This document shows, piece by piece, positions 1 through 8,490 of a DNA stretch of 34,745 nucleotides. The translations under genes were made by a program, and so were the position numbers. Origin of the DNA: Klebsiella pneumoniae (GTDB taxonomy: Bacteria; Pseudomonadota; Gammaproteobacteria; Ga0077536). The notes below the pieces were generated by a model. The model did no database searches. It was not told the DNA's origin and saw only the letters and a program-made list of their open reading frames with translations. The stretch is taken from the NCBI GenBank assembly GCA_945862315.1, contig CAMAXW010000005.1, positions 81,890 to 116,634 on the forward strand, written 5' to 3'. Numbering within the stretch: position 1 is the first letter of the stretch; the number at the start of each line of letters is the position of its first letter.

Positions 1-144
1 ACCGCCCAAATCATCAGCGAGCTCGCGCAGGAAGCCCGTTCCGGCGACCAAATCTTAGTCATGAGCAATGGCGGATTTGAGCAACTCCCACACCACTTAT
101 TGCAAGCGCTACAGCGCCAGATGGCGAGCACCACACCACCATGA
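1..144 (+). CDS. mpl: Mpl (murein peptide ligase), C-terminal fragment
   Basis: The first frame is open from the window edge to a TGA and encodes 47 residues. It contains the stretch DQILVMSNGGFE, which resembles the C-terminal end of UDP-N-acetylmuramate:L-alanyl-gamma-D-glutamyl-meso-diaminopimelate ligase (Mpl); that enzyme ends with a very similar ILVMSNGGFGG segment in other Gammaproteobacteria. Mpl re-attaches the tripeptide released by peptidoglycan recycling to UDP-MurNAc in the cytoplasm. The catalytic and ATP-binding parts lie outside the window, so the call rests on this short tail only. The stop codon overlaps the start of the next gene by 4 bp (ATGA), which implies translational coupling. 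Confidence 0.72.
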   Translation, partial: TAQIISELAQEARSGDQILVMSNGGFEQLPHHLLQALQRQMASTTPP

Positions 145-758
145 ACGAATCCCCCGCAAACGAAGAATTACCGCTATTTCCGTTACGCACCGTGCTATTT
201 CCCGGCAGCGTGCTGCGCTTACGCCTCTTCGAGCGCCGTTATATCGACTTAATTCGCGACGCCATGCGCAATGGGACTGGCTTCGGTATCCCGGCCATTA
301 AATCGGGTAACGAAGCCGGAACGCCCGTCACACCCTTCGAAGTCGGCACACTGAGCAGCGTGGTGGACTGGGACCAAGGCCAAGATGGCTTGTTATCCAT
401 TGTCGTCAAAGGCACGCGGCGCTTTCAGTTGCACGCCACTCGGATCGAGACAGGCGGGCTGATGATCGGCAAAGTCTCCTGGCTAGCTAGCCAAGCGGCG
501 GTACCAATACCGCCTGAATCCAGTGACCTATTGGCTTTACTTAAAGCCTTATATAGCCTCGATGAAAACCCCGCTGAGGCGACCGAAATCTCGCCCGAAG
601 ACACGGACCAACTGGTTTACCGAATCATCGAAAGGCTGCCCGTGCCCCTTGCGGAGCAAGTACGTCTGCTGGCCATGGATAGCGCGCCGGCGCAATTGGC
701 ATTCTGCCAACAGCAAGTTGCGCGCTACGTTAAAGGCCAAGCTCAACGCCTGAATTAG
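141..758 (+). CDS. LON N-terminal (substrate-binding) domain protein
   Basis: This 205-residue protein starts with ELPLFPLRTVLFPGSVLRL, the typical opening of the LON substrate-binding domain (Pfam PF02190 type), followed by LRLFERRYIDLI and the family-like VVKGTRRFQL segment. It has no AAA+ ATPase and no Ser-Lys protease domain, so it is a stand-alone LON-domain protein and not a Lon protease. Such proteins of about 200 residues are common in Proteobacteria; their function is not established, although a role in binding unfolded protein segments is often assumed from Lon itself. The C-terminal half is helical and contains the SPEDTDQLVYRIIERLPV segment. The start ATG overlaps the mpl stop, so the two genes are probably co-transcribed. 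Confidence 0.9.
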   Translation: MNESPANEELPLFPLRTVLFPGSVLRLRLFERRYIDLIRDAMRNGTGFGIPAIKSGNEAGTPVTPFEVGTLSSVVDWDQGQDGLLSIVVKGTRRFQLHATRIETGGLMIGKVSWLASQAAVPIPPESSDLLALLKALYSLDENPAEATEISPEDTDQLVYRIIERLPVPLAEQVRLLAMDSAPAQLAFCQQQVARYVKGQAQRLN

Positions 759-827
759 ACTGAGGGCCCGTAGCCCCTAGCCAGTAGTTGAAGGCGTTCC
801 CCGCTTGTGCGATTTTACCCGGACGCT

Positions 828-841
828 GGGAGCACGCTCCC
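828..841. repeat. Short perfect inverted repeat ahead of lptD
   Basis: GGGAGC and GCTCCC are separated by only two bases, 14 bp before the lptD start codon. It could form a small hairpin in the leader or be chance in GC-rich DNA. There is no T-run, so a terminator is unlikely. Confidence 0.25.
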
Positions 842-855
842 GAATACCCGGGCCA

Positions 856-3135
856 ATGTTCAAAAAAATAATAATTGCGGCGGTCTTAACTGCCATCTGG
901 AACACCGCGGCCGCCCTCTCCTCCTCGCAATCGAACAAACCTAGTTCGAACCCGGAGTACTGGTGGCTGTGTCCGATCGACCGTAGTTTGCCCTTGCGCC
1001 CAGAATTCAGCGGTGTCGATACCGCGCCAGGCAGCATGGAAGTACGGGCCGGACAGTCGCGCGTGGTGGAACGCGACGTCACCGATTTCGACGACGCCGT
1101 TGAGTGGGTAGATGGTAGCCACGCGCTGCGCGCCGACCACGTCTCCTACGACCAACCGGCAGACATCCTGCGCGCGTTTGGTGATGTCCACCTGTGGCAG
1201 GACAATCTGCTGTGGCGTGGGCCGCGAGCGACCCTCAACCGGACCGACAAAAACACTGTGCTCGATCGCGGTCAGTACTGGCTGCTCGATTCACCGGGCC
1301 GAGGTTCGGCGAAGATCATTCAAACCGACCAAGGCACACAAGTTTCGGTGCTAGAACGGGCCACCTACACCACCTGCCCAGTCCGTCAGGAGACATGGCA
1401 GTTTTCGGCCCAAAAAATCAAGCTAGATCAGGCAAAGGAACGTGGTTACGCCACCCATGCTCTGCTAAAAATTCACGACGTGCCGGTTTTCTACTTCCCC
1501 TACATGAGTTTTCCGCTAACCGACAAACGTAAATCGGGATTTCTCGTCCCGACTATCGGCTACACAAGCGACCAGGGTTTCTCGAGCAAAACACCCTACT
1601 ACTTCAACCTGGCACCCAATCAGGATGCGACGTTAAGCCCCAACGTGCTCTCGCAGCGTGGCCTGATGATGGGGGGACAGTACCGCTATTTGGGTCAGGA
1701 GTTTCATAGCGAGGTCGACTTCGATTATCTCCCTAACGACGCCTTGTCGGATGATCAAGACCGCTATTTTGCCAGCTTGAAACACGCACAAGCCTTCGAC
1801 GAGGGCCGGGGCCATCTCAATGCCCTGTTACAAAATGTCTCGGACACCCGCTATTTTGAAGACTTTGGCGGTAGCTTAGGATCCTCTAGCCAACGCTTTT
1901 TAGACCGCCGCATCGACGCCACCTATCTGGGGCACTCGATGGCCGTCAACGGCATCCTGCAAAGTTATCAAAACGTCGACGAAACCATCCCGGAGGCCTA
2001 CGGGCCCTATAAAAGACTGCCCCAAGTCATCGCCCAAACGGTGTTTCCAGAGTACAACCTGCGCCCACACTTCCGGATGCTCTCCGACGTCGCTTATTTT
2101 GAGCGGGCGGGCACTGTTTCCGGCGGACGAATTGGGCTCGAACCCAGCGTCTCGCTACCCTTTATCAAGCCGTGGTTCACTCTGCGGCCACTGGTCGGCG
2201 TGCGGCGCACAGATTATTTCTTGTCCGATACGGGTGGCGCCTCGACGACCGATGCCAGAATGGCGCCGCTGCTGAGTGTGGACGCGCAATTATTTGCGGA
2301 ACGTCGCTTTGAAATGGGCGACCTGCCCATACTACAGACCTTTGAGCCGCGGGCTTTTTATCTCTTGGTGCCCAATGTCGACCAAGATAATTTGCCGGTT
2401 TTTGACAGCGGTTTATATGACTTCGCTTTCAATATGCTATTTCTGGAAAATCGCTTTGCGGGTCGCGACCGCATCGGGGACGCTAATCAGCTGGCGCTCG
2501 CGCTGACCTCACGTTTCCTCAACTTGGAAACTGGCCGAGAATTTCTGCGCACGAGTCTTGGGCAGATTCACTATTTTCGCGACCGCTCGGTCACGCTGCC
2601 GGACGTGCCGGTAGAAACTGACGCCACCTCAGAGCTGGTTGCAGAAGTCGCCGCTAGTCCGGTTGAAAACTGGTCGGCGCGGGCCACGCTGCAATGGGAT
2701 CCCAACAACAACCAAACCGAGAAAGCGGCGCTCACGCTACGCTATGCACCACCGGATGGCACGCTGGTTAACGCAGCTTATCGGCTACGCGGAAACGTCA
2801 ACGGTCTGATTACCAACAGCATCGCGGGACAGACCCAAACTATTGAGCAAACTGACCTCTCGTTCCGCCTGCCGTTTACAGAAAATCTCAGCCTGATCGG
2901 GCGTTGGAGTTATTCGCTTGAAGGTCAGGATTCGTTGGAATTTGTCGGTGGCGTCGAGTTTGAGACCTGCTGCTGGGGCGTGCGGGTGTTTAGTCGCCGT
3001 TACATTCGCGACATCGAAGGCAACTTCGAGAACGCGCTCTTTATGCAAGCTGAGCTGAAAGGGCTCGGCGGCTTAGGGAGCTCCGCCAGCTCGTTCTTGC
3101 GCCGAAATTTGCCGGGCTACGAACCCCTCTTTTAA
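856..3135 (+). CDS. lptD: LPS-assembly outer-membrane protein LptD
   Basis: LptD forms the outer-membrane beta-barrel that, with the lipoprotein LptE, inserts lipopolysaccharide into the outer leaflet. I chose the ATG at 856 because it begins a clear signal peptide (MFKKIIIAAVLTAIWNTAAA) about 20 residues long; the open frame extends upstream to 805, but that part has no signal-like character. The 759-residue protein has the N-terminal OstA/LptA-like jellyroll (about residues 60-220), with the conserved PVFYFPYMSFPL(T)DKRKSGFL segment, and then a long barrel domain. Four cysteines are present: C39, C173 and the adjacent pair C705-C706. This is the pattern needed for the two non-consecutive disulfides known in Escherichia coli LptD. 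It heads the lptD-surA-pdxA-rsmA run. No convincing sigma-E promoter was found upstream. Confidence 0.96.
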   Translation: MFKKIIIAAVLTAIWNTAAALSSSQSNKPSSNPEYWWLCPIDRSLPLRPEFSGVDTAPGSMEVRAGQSRVVERDVTDFDDAVEWVDGSHALRADHVSYDQPADILRAFGDVHLWQDNLLWRGPRATLNRTDKNTVLDRGQYWLLDSPGRGSAKIIQTDQGTQVSVLERATYTTCPVRQETWQFSAQKIKLDQAKERGYATHALLKIHDVPVFYFPYMSFPLTDKRKSGFLVPTIGYTSDQGFSSKTPYYFNLAPNQDATLSPNVLSQRGLMMGGQYRYLGQEFHSEVDFDYLPNDALSDDQDRYFASLKHAQAFDEGRGHLNALLQNVSDTRYFEDFGGSLGSSSQRFLDRRIDATYLGHSMAVNGILQSYQNVDETIPEAYGPYKRLPQVIAQTVFPEYNLRPHFRMLSDVAYFERAGTVSGGRIGLEPSVSLPFIKPWFTLRPLVGVRRTDYFLSDTGGASTTDARMAPLLSVDAQLFAERRFEMGDLPILQTFEPRAFYLLVPNVDQDNLPVFDSGLYDFAFNMLFLENRFAGRDRIGDANQLALALTSRFLNLETGREFLRTSLGQIHYFRDRSVTLPDVPVETDATSELVAEVAASPVENWSARATLQWDPNNNQTEKAALTLRYAPPDGTLVNAAYRLRGNVNGLITNSIAGQTQTIEQTDLSFRLPFTENLSLIGRWSYSLEGQDSLEFVGGVEFETCCWGVRVFSRRYIRDIEGNFENALFMQAELKGLGGLGSSASSFLRRNLPGYEPLF

Positions 3136-3246
3136 CCGGCACTTTTTTTGCTGCTCCCTGCGCAACGAGTACGCTAGAATGCCGCTCGGTCAGGGACTCC
3201 ATCGACCGCCGAGAACTTCCTCCCTTTTTCAAAGTCTGCGAGAACC

Positions 3247-4542
3247 ATGCGGTTAGTTATCGTCCTATTGGGTCAACTGTGTGTGCTCCTAGCGCTGAGC
3301 GTGGGGACCTGCGACAGCTTGGCCTCGGAACTCGACAAAATCATCGCCGTTGTGGATGACGACGTCATCATGAAAAGCGAACTAGCCCAGCAGGTCGAAC
3401 GGGCCCGTTCAGATATTCGGCGCCAAGGCTCCGAGCCGCCATCGGACTCGGTGCTTGAGCGGCAAGTGATGGATCGCCTGATCCTCCAAAAGATTCAGCT
3501 CCAGCTCGCCGCCCGGACCGGGGTTGTGGTGTCGGAAGAAGCGCTCGTCAAAGCAGTTTCCGATATCGCCAAAAAGAACAAACTCACCGACGAAAAATTT
3601 CGCGAAATCTTGGCGTCGGAAGGTTATGACTTCAACGTGTTTCGTGACGACATCCGACAAGAAATCATTCTGGCGAGGCTGCGCCGAGAGGAAGTCGACA
3701 AACGGGTTCAAGTCACTGACCGAGAGGTTGAGAACTACATCAGCAACCGTAACGGGCAGCTCCAAAACGAGGCTGAACTCAAGATCTCGCACATCCTCAT
3801 TGCCATTCCCTCGGGTGCCACCGACACCGAACAACGCGCAGCGCGCGCGAAAGCCGACGAAGCACTGGCCCGGGTGAAAGGCGGGGAGGATTTCAACCAA
3901 GTGGCGATCGCGATGTCAGATGGACAGGATGCCTTGGACGGCGGTGATCTGGGGTGGCGAAAAGCCACTGAGATCCCCTCGTTATTCGGCGATGTCGTGC
4001 GTGGCTACGCCATCAATCAAATCAGCGACGTCATCACGAGTTCTACCGGCTATCACGTGATCAAACTGAGCGGCCGGCGGGCTGGCGAAGCGTTAATGGT
4101 CGAGCAAAGCCACGCTCGGCACATCCTTGTTGCGTTAAGCGATCTCGTCACCGACGAAGACGCCATCAGCCGCCTGAAACAACTTCGCCAGCGGATCGAA
4201 AGCGGCGATGATTTTGCGGCGATCGCTAAAACCCATTCTGACGACCGTGGCTCGGCATTACTGGGCGGCGATCTGGGTTGGGTGAGCCATGGTCAGATGG
4301 TGCCCGAGTTCGAAGAGGTCATGGTGGCGACCGAGGTGGGCGAACTTAGCGCGCCATTGCGCTCCGAATTTGGCTGGCACATTCTGGAAGTGTTAGAGCG
4401 CCGCAAATACGATGGCACCGACGAAGTCCTGCGCTTGCAGGCGAGACAATCCGTGATGGACCGAAAACGCGCAGAGGCTTTCGAGGACTGGCAGCGTCGT
4501 CTGCGCGATGAAGCCTATGTTGAAATCCGCCCCGAGAAATAA
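3247..4542 (+). CDS. surA: Periplasmic chaperone / peptidyl-prolyl isomerase SurA
   Basis: SurA escorts unfolded outer-membrane proteins, including LptD, across the periplasm to the BAM complex. The 431-residue protein has an N-terminal signal peptide with a hydrophobic core (VIVLLGQLCVLLALSV) and probable cleavage after SLA, then the SurA N-terminal helical chaperone domain. Two parvulin-type rotamase domains follow at about residues 179-280 (starting KISHILIAIP) and 286-388 (starting SHARHILVAL); each contains a GGDLGW motif. The length matches the family (about 430 residues). It lies 111 bp after lptD in the same direction, the classic gammaproteobacterial arrangement. The 3' end overlaps pdxA by 35 bp. 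Confidence 0.96.
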   Translation: MRLVIVLLGQLCVLLALSVGTCDSLASELDKIIAVVDDDVIMKSELAQQVERARSDIRRQGSEPPSDSVLERQVMDRLILQKIQLQLAARTGVVVSEEALVKAVSDIAKKNKLTDEKFREILASEGYDFNVFRDDIRQEIILARLRREEVDKRVQVTDREVENYISNRNGQLQNEAELKISHILIAIPSGATDTEQRAARAKADEALARVKGGEDFNQVAIAMSDGQDALDGGDLGWRKATEIPSLFGDVVRGYAINQISDVITSSTGYHVIKLSGRRAGEALMVEQSHARHILVALSDLVTDEDAISRLKQLRQRIESGDDFAAIAKTHSDDRGSALLGGDLGWVSHGQMVPEFEEVMVATEVGELSAPLRSEFGWHILEVLERRKYDGTDEVLRLQARQSVMDRKRAEAFEDWQRRLRDEAYVEIRPEK

Positions 4543-5539
4543 GCCCTTTCCGACTATCGCGATCACCCCCGGTGAACCAGCCGGGATCGGGCCAGACATT
4601 GCGCTCATGTTGGGCGCCCGCGGTCTCAAGGCCAAAGTGGCGTGGATAGCTAACCCCGACCTGCTCGCGCAGCGGGCGCAAGCGCTGGGCATCGCCGCGG
4701 ATATTTCAACGTTCAACCCAGAGTTCAAAAGCCATCGCGCGGGCCACTTTGGTGTGATCCCCATCCCACTGGCCAAACCCAGTACGGCCGGCATTCTAGA
4801 AGTCGACAATAGCCGCTACGTATTGGACTGCTTGGACCGCGCTATCGCCGGCTGCCTAAGCGGCGAGTTTGACGCCATGGTCACCGGGCCGGTACACAAA
4901 GCGATAATCAACGAGGCGGGTTTTCCATTCTCTGGACATACCGAGTACCTTGCCGCAGCCGCCGGCGGCGTGAAGACGGTCATGATGCTGGCCACCCCCA
5001 CCTTGCGGGTCGCATTGGTCACCACCCATGTGCCGCTGGCCCTAGTTCCCCAGTGCATTACACAACGCAGCGTGTCCTTCGCCATCGAAGTGGTAGCCGA
5101 CGCCCTGAGAAAACAATTTGGCGTGCTTAACCCACGCCTCAGTGTGTGCGGACTCAATCCCCATGCAGGCGAAGGCGGACATATGGGACGCGAAGAAATA
5201 GACCACATTGAGCCCGCCATCGACTGGGCGCGTTCGGCCGGCATCGTCGTCGAAGGCCCCCTACCTGCCGATACAGCGTTCACTCCCCACTCGCTTGCGC
5301 GCACAGACGCCGTGCTCGCCATGTATCACGATCAGGGTTTGGCGGCCTTAAAAGCGCTCGGATTTGGCAACGCCGTTAACGTCACTTTGGGTTTGCCATT
5401 CATCCGGACCTCGGTGGACCACGGCACCGCGCTCGATCTCGCGGGCAGCGGGCAGGCAAACGCAGCGAGTCTTAAGGCCGCCTTCAAGCTCGCCCTCGCG
5501 CTAGCGACGCAACGCGACGCACCGACACACTCGTCATGA
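4508..5539 (+). CDS. pdxA: 4-hydroxythreonine-4-phosphate dehydrogenase PdxA
   Basis: PdxA oxidises 4-phosphohydroxy-L-threonine with NAD in the deoxyxylulose-5-phosphate-dependent route to pyridoxal phosphate. The 343-residue protein shows the family signatures in order: TPGEPAGIGPD near the N-terminus, SGHTEYLA, the metal-binding LNPHAGEGGHMG(R)EE segment, and YHDQGLAALKALGFG followed by RTSVDHGTALDLAG. The ATG at 4508 overlaps surA by 35 bp; an in-frame ATG at 4517 would leave 26 bp of overlap and is equally possible, because the conserved part begins only at about residue 15. The stop overlaps the rsmA start (ATGA), so translation of the two genes is probably coupled. Confidence 0.96.
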   Translation: MKPMLKSAPRNKPFPTIAITPGEPAGIGPDIALMLGARGLKAKVAWIANPDLLAQRAQALGIAADISTFNPEFKSHRAGHFGVIPIPLAKPSTAGILEVDNSRYVLDCLDRAIAGCLSGEFDAMVTGPVHKAIINEAGFPFSGHTEYLAAAAGGVKTVMMLATPTLRVALVTTHVPLALVPQCITQRSVSFAIEVVADALRKQFGVLNPRLSVCGLNPHAGEGGHMGREEIDHIEPAIDWARSAGIVVEGPLPADTAFTPHSLARTDAVLAMYHDQGLAALKALGFGNAVNVTLGLPFIRTSVDHGTALDLAGSGQANAASLKAAFKLALALATQRDAPTHSS

Positions 5540-6339
5540 GCACAGCACGTGACCAACCGCACGCCAAACGCCGCTTTGGTCAAAATTTCTTAATCGATAC
5601 CTCGGTGATTGCAGAAATCATCGACTGCGTTGCGGCCAGGCCAGAGGACAATCTGATCGAAATTGGCCCCGGATCCGGGGCGCTAACCAGCCCCCTGCTA
5701 CGGGGCGGCGCCCAGTTGACGGCGGTCGAAATCGACCACGATTTGATCGCCTCGTTGACGACCAAACTGGGCCACTACCCCGGTTTTAAATTGGTGCAGG
5801 GCGATGCGCTGACCTATGATTTTCGGCCCGCAGAGCCAGCGGAACGCAAGCTGCGCATCGTCGGAAATTTGCCCTACAACATATCCAGCCCGCTACTCCT
5901 GCATTTGCTCTCTTATGCTGAGTTCATTGAAGACATGCATTTGATGCTCCAAAGAGAGGTGGCACTAAGGCTCGCAGCGGCTCCCCGCTGCGCGGACTAT
6001 GGCCGTCTCACCATTGCCTGCCAATCCGTTTGCACGGCTGATCTGTTGTTTGACGTGGACCCCGGCAGCTTTCAGCCCGCGCCCTCGATTGTTTCGAGCC
6101 TCGTGCGTCTGACACCCAAGCCCAACGTGCCGTCTGCCTCACTCAGAGACGCGCTCGGTCGAGTCACTCAAGTCGCTTTTTCGCAACGGCGGAAAATGAT
6201 CCGGCACACCTTGGGCAAAGAATTCAGTAGCGAAGAGCTCAGCGGTTTAGCCATTGGGTCCACGCTACGTCCAGAAGAAATTTCCGTGGCCAATTATTTG
6301 AAACTGGCCGAAATTTGGGTTGCGCGGCGGGGTCGTTGA
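5536..6339 (+). CDS. rsmA: 16S rRNA dimethyladenosine transferase RsmA (KsgA)
   Basis: RsmA dimethylates two adjacent adenosines near the 3' end of 16S rRNA (A1518 and A1519 in E. coli numbering) during late 30S assembly. The 267-residue protein has the N-terminal RRFGQNFLID motif, the SAM-binding IEIGPGSGALT loop, an acidic residue at the end of the next strand (AVEID), and the catalytic NLPYNISSPLL motif. The C-terminal helical domain contains FSQRRKMIRHTL, also typical. In many Gammaproteobacteria apaG and apaH follow rsmA directly. Here the run stops and the next gene, aroE, is on the opposite strand; apaG-apaH lie about 6.8 kb away. Confidence 0.97.
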   Translation: MSTARDQPHAKRRFGQNFLIDTSVIAEIIDCVAARPEDNLIEIGPGSGALTSPLLRGGAQLTAVEIDHDLIASLTTKLGHYPGFKLVQGDALTYDFRPAEPAERKLRIVGNLPYNISSPLLLHLLSYAEFIEDMHLMLQREVALRLAAAPRCADYGRLTIACQSVCTADLLFDVDPGSFQPAPSIVSSLVRLTPKPNVPSASLRDALGRVTQVAFSQRRKMIRHTLGKEFSSEELSGLAIGSTLRPEEISVANYLKLAEIWVARRGR

Positions 6340-6387
6340 GGCGCGAGAGCAGTCTAGGGTTGACGTGACGAGGGGACTCCCAAGCCC

Positions 6388-6404
6388 CGCCCTCACGCAG
6401 GGCG
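6388..6404. terminator. Small hairpin between convergent rsmA and aroE
   Basis: CGCCCT and AGGGCG form a perfect 6-bp stem with a 5-base loop in the 65-bp gap between two convergent genes. A terminator in this position is expected, but there is no T-run on either side, so this is weak. Confidence 0.3.
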
Positions 6405-7223
6405 CTATAGCCGGTGGCGCAACGCCGTCACTATCGAACGAGTCTGTGGTGCCCGTGCATGCCACAGACGAAACGCTTCCGCTGCTTGTTCTACCAGCAT
6501 GCCCAAACCGTCATAGCATAGTGTGACGCCACGCGTCCTTGCCCACGCCAGAAACAACGTGTCGCCGTGGGCGTAGCTCAAGTCATAACAGCAGGTCTCA
6601 GGGCCAACCGCCGTCGCCGAGAATGTCGGGGCTGCTTGGGCCGTCAAACTCGCAGAGGTTGCGTTGATCACCAGATCGAAGGGTTGAGGATACGCCGTGT
6701 CCAGCGCTAACAGCTCAAAATCGCCCGCTAGTGGCAGCGCCGCGGCCCGCGCGAGGCTACGATTAGCCACCGTGATGCGATGCCGATTGTGGCGGGCTAA
6801 TTCCGGCAAAATGCCGCGTGCCGCACCACCGGCGCCGAGCACTAAAATCCGCGCTTGAGTGAAATCAATATCGAGGAAAGCGAGATCGCGCACCAGGCCC
6901 ACGCCATCGGTGTTATCGGCTTGCAGCGCCCCCGACTCGTCGAACCACAGCGTGTTCGCCGCACCCGCCGCCTGCGCGCGGGGATGTCGGTAGTGCGCCA
7001 GTTGGTAGGCTTCTTCCTTCAGCGGCACCGTGACGTTGATACCGCTCGCACCCAGTTGGCGAAAGGTGTCGAGGGTCTCTAATAAGGTGCCCGGTTGGAC
7101 CTCCTTTTTTTCGTAACGCAGGGCGAGGTCAAACTGCTCGGCAAATAGCCGATGAATGAGCGGAGAGCGACTATGCGCAATAGGCGAGCCAATGACGTAG
7201 CAGTGCTTGAGCGGCAGCGACAT
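6405..7223 (-). CDS. aroE: Shikimate dehydrogenase AroE
   Basis: AroE reduces 3-dehydroshikimate to shikimate with NADPH, the fourth step of chorismate synthesis. The 272-residue protein contains the substrate-binding motif IGSPIAHSRSPLIH, the catalytic-lysine segment NVTVPLKEEAY, the aspartate-containing DNTDGVGLVRDL, the dinucleotide-binding loop VLGAGGAARGILPEL, and the NRSLARA segment of the NADP pocket. Length and domain order match bacterial AroE. It is convergent with rsmA. The upstream gene on the same strand (cNMP/rhodanese protein) ends 31 bp before its start, so the two may be co-transcribed. Confidence 0.96.
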   Translation of the reverse strand: MSLPLKHCYVIGSPIAHSRSPLIHRLFAEQFDLALRYEKKEVQPGTLLETLDTFRQLGASGINVTVPLKEEAYQLAHYRHPRAQAAGAANTLWFDESGALQADNTDGVGLVRDLAFLDIDFTQARILVLGAGGAARGILPELARHNRHRITVANRSLARAAALPLAGDFELLALDTAYPQPFDLVINATSASLTAQAAPTFSATAVGPETCCYDLSYAHGDTLFLAWARTRGVTLCYDGLGMLVEQAAEAFRLWHARAPQTRSIVTALRHRL

Positions 7224-7254
7224 AGAGAAAAGCTTAGTGGCGTCGATGCGTTAC

Positions 7255-8304
7255 TTAAACGATGCGCGCGCCCAACCCGCCGCGCAGGACATAGGTTTCA
7301 AAGCCACGTTCATTCAGGAGAAAGGCCGCCGCGGAACTACGCCGACCGGTTTCGCAGCAAATGACATAGCGCATATTGGGATTGAGCGTGTCTACTTTCA
7401 GACGCAGCATAAAAAGTGGAATGTTAAGGCTGTTCGGCACCGCGGAGTTCACCCGTTCGCTTTCCAGTCGAACGTCCAGCCATTGCCCGCCTGCTTGAAT
7501 TTTCTGTTGGGCGGCCTGCGGTTCTAGCCAGTTGATCAGCGGCTCTTTAAGCAAGGCGTTAAAGTCTTCTTTCGCCAACCGCATCAGAAACCCGTCAGTC
7601 TCCATGACGACCGTGGCGTTGCGCTTGGTTTCAGAGATCAGCGCCTCCTCACCAAAAGCATCGCCGTCGCGGAGGGTAGCCAAGGTCAGCTGGGCGCCCG
7701 TTTTCGAGGTCCGCGACACTTTGGCGCGCCCCTCTTTGATGATGTAGTAGAAATCGCCGTCCTCGCCCTGCCGAACCACCGCCTCTCCCGCTTGTTTCGA
7801 CACTTCCTGCATGCGCATGAACATGGTTTGGATATTGGCCGGGGGGATCTGCAGAAACGCTTTGGATTGCAGAATTCGCGTCATCCAATCGGTATCACCA
7901 TCATGGCGGCCGATCGCGTCAATTTCGCTGACCTCAATGCCGGAGAGTTGGTCCCACGTCAGGAGAATATCCAGAAGATCGCTATCAATGCGCGTAATTT
8001 TGCAATCGGTGCGGGCTTTAGCGCTGAGTGCTCGTGGCTGCGCGTTGGCGAGGGGATGCTTAGCAGCAGCTGTACCCTCGGTCATCAAAATAGATTTGCC
8101 GGCGGCATCGGTCAGCACGATTTCCCCTTCGAGGAGATAGATGGTCTTACGATCAGTCTCGCCGAGATTGAATATCATCTTTCCTATCGGCACTTCTTCG
8201 ATGAAGGCCTTACCTGCGAGCTCTTGGAAATTTTCGATGTTCAAGGAACTGGCTGGCACCAGCGATTTCAGCAGCAATTTGTCGACCAGTTTGACGTCAG
8301 CCAT
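7255..8304 (-). CDS. Tandem cyclic-nucleotide-binding domains plus rhodanese domain
   Basis: The protein has 349 residues if the ATG giving MADVKLVDKLL is used; the frame could start 17 codons earlier at a GTG (8355), but that extension looks unlike a domain. The first third resembles a degenerate cNMP-binding fold (IGKMIFNLGETDRKTIYLLEGEIVL). A second, better preserved copy follows (GEAVVRQGEDGDFYYIIKEG, then DAFGEEALISETKRNATVV), retaining the glutamate and arginine of the phosphate-binding cassette. The C-terminal about 90 residues are a rhodanese domain with the active-site loop C317-E-T-G-R-R-S. There is no DNA-binding helix-turn-helix and no membrane segment. I infer a cytosolic protein coupling nucleotide sensing to sulfur or persulfide transfer. 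Its true ligand and acceptor are unknown. Confidence 0.85.
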   Translation of the reverse strand: MADVKLVDKLLLKSLVPASSLNIENFQELAGKAFIEEVPIGKMIFNLGETDRKTIYLLEGEIVLTDAAGKSILMTEGTAAAKHPLANAQPRALSAKARTDCKITRIDSDLLDILLTWDQLSGIEVSEIDAIGRHDGDTDWMTRILQSKAFLQIPPANIQTMFMRMQEVSKQAGEAVVRQGEDGDFYYIIKEGRAKVSRTSKTGAQLTLATLRDGDAFGEEALISETKRNATVVMETDGFLMRLAKEDFNALLKEPLINWLEPQAAQQKIQAGGQWLDVRLESERVNSAVPNSLNIPLFMLRLKVDTLNPNMRYVICCETGRRSSAAAFLLNERGFETYVLRGGLGARIV

Positions 8305-8490
8305 GATGATAGAAATGCCTTTGCCTAGCTGAATGGGACATACCGTTGGCCACACTAGGCACCGCAGGAATCACGAAGTTCTTGAGCGTGCCAGTAGGCG
8401 TCGCTATTGTAGGCAGCTATCAGGCCCTTTGAAAGTTCATCGCCCCGCGCCGGGGCCTTCAAGCCATTCATCACTAACAGGAGTAACGCC

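Noticed and set aside
805-855. Upstream extension of the lptD frame
   Set aside because: The extra 17 residues precede a canonical signal peptide and would disrupt it.
3211-3239. Sigma-E-like promoter before surA (GAACTT, 16 bases, TCTGC)
   Set aside because: It would put the transcription start within a few bases of the ATG with no room for ribosome binding, and the -10 match is poor.
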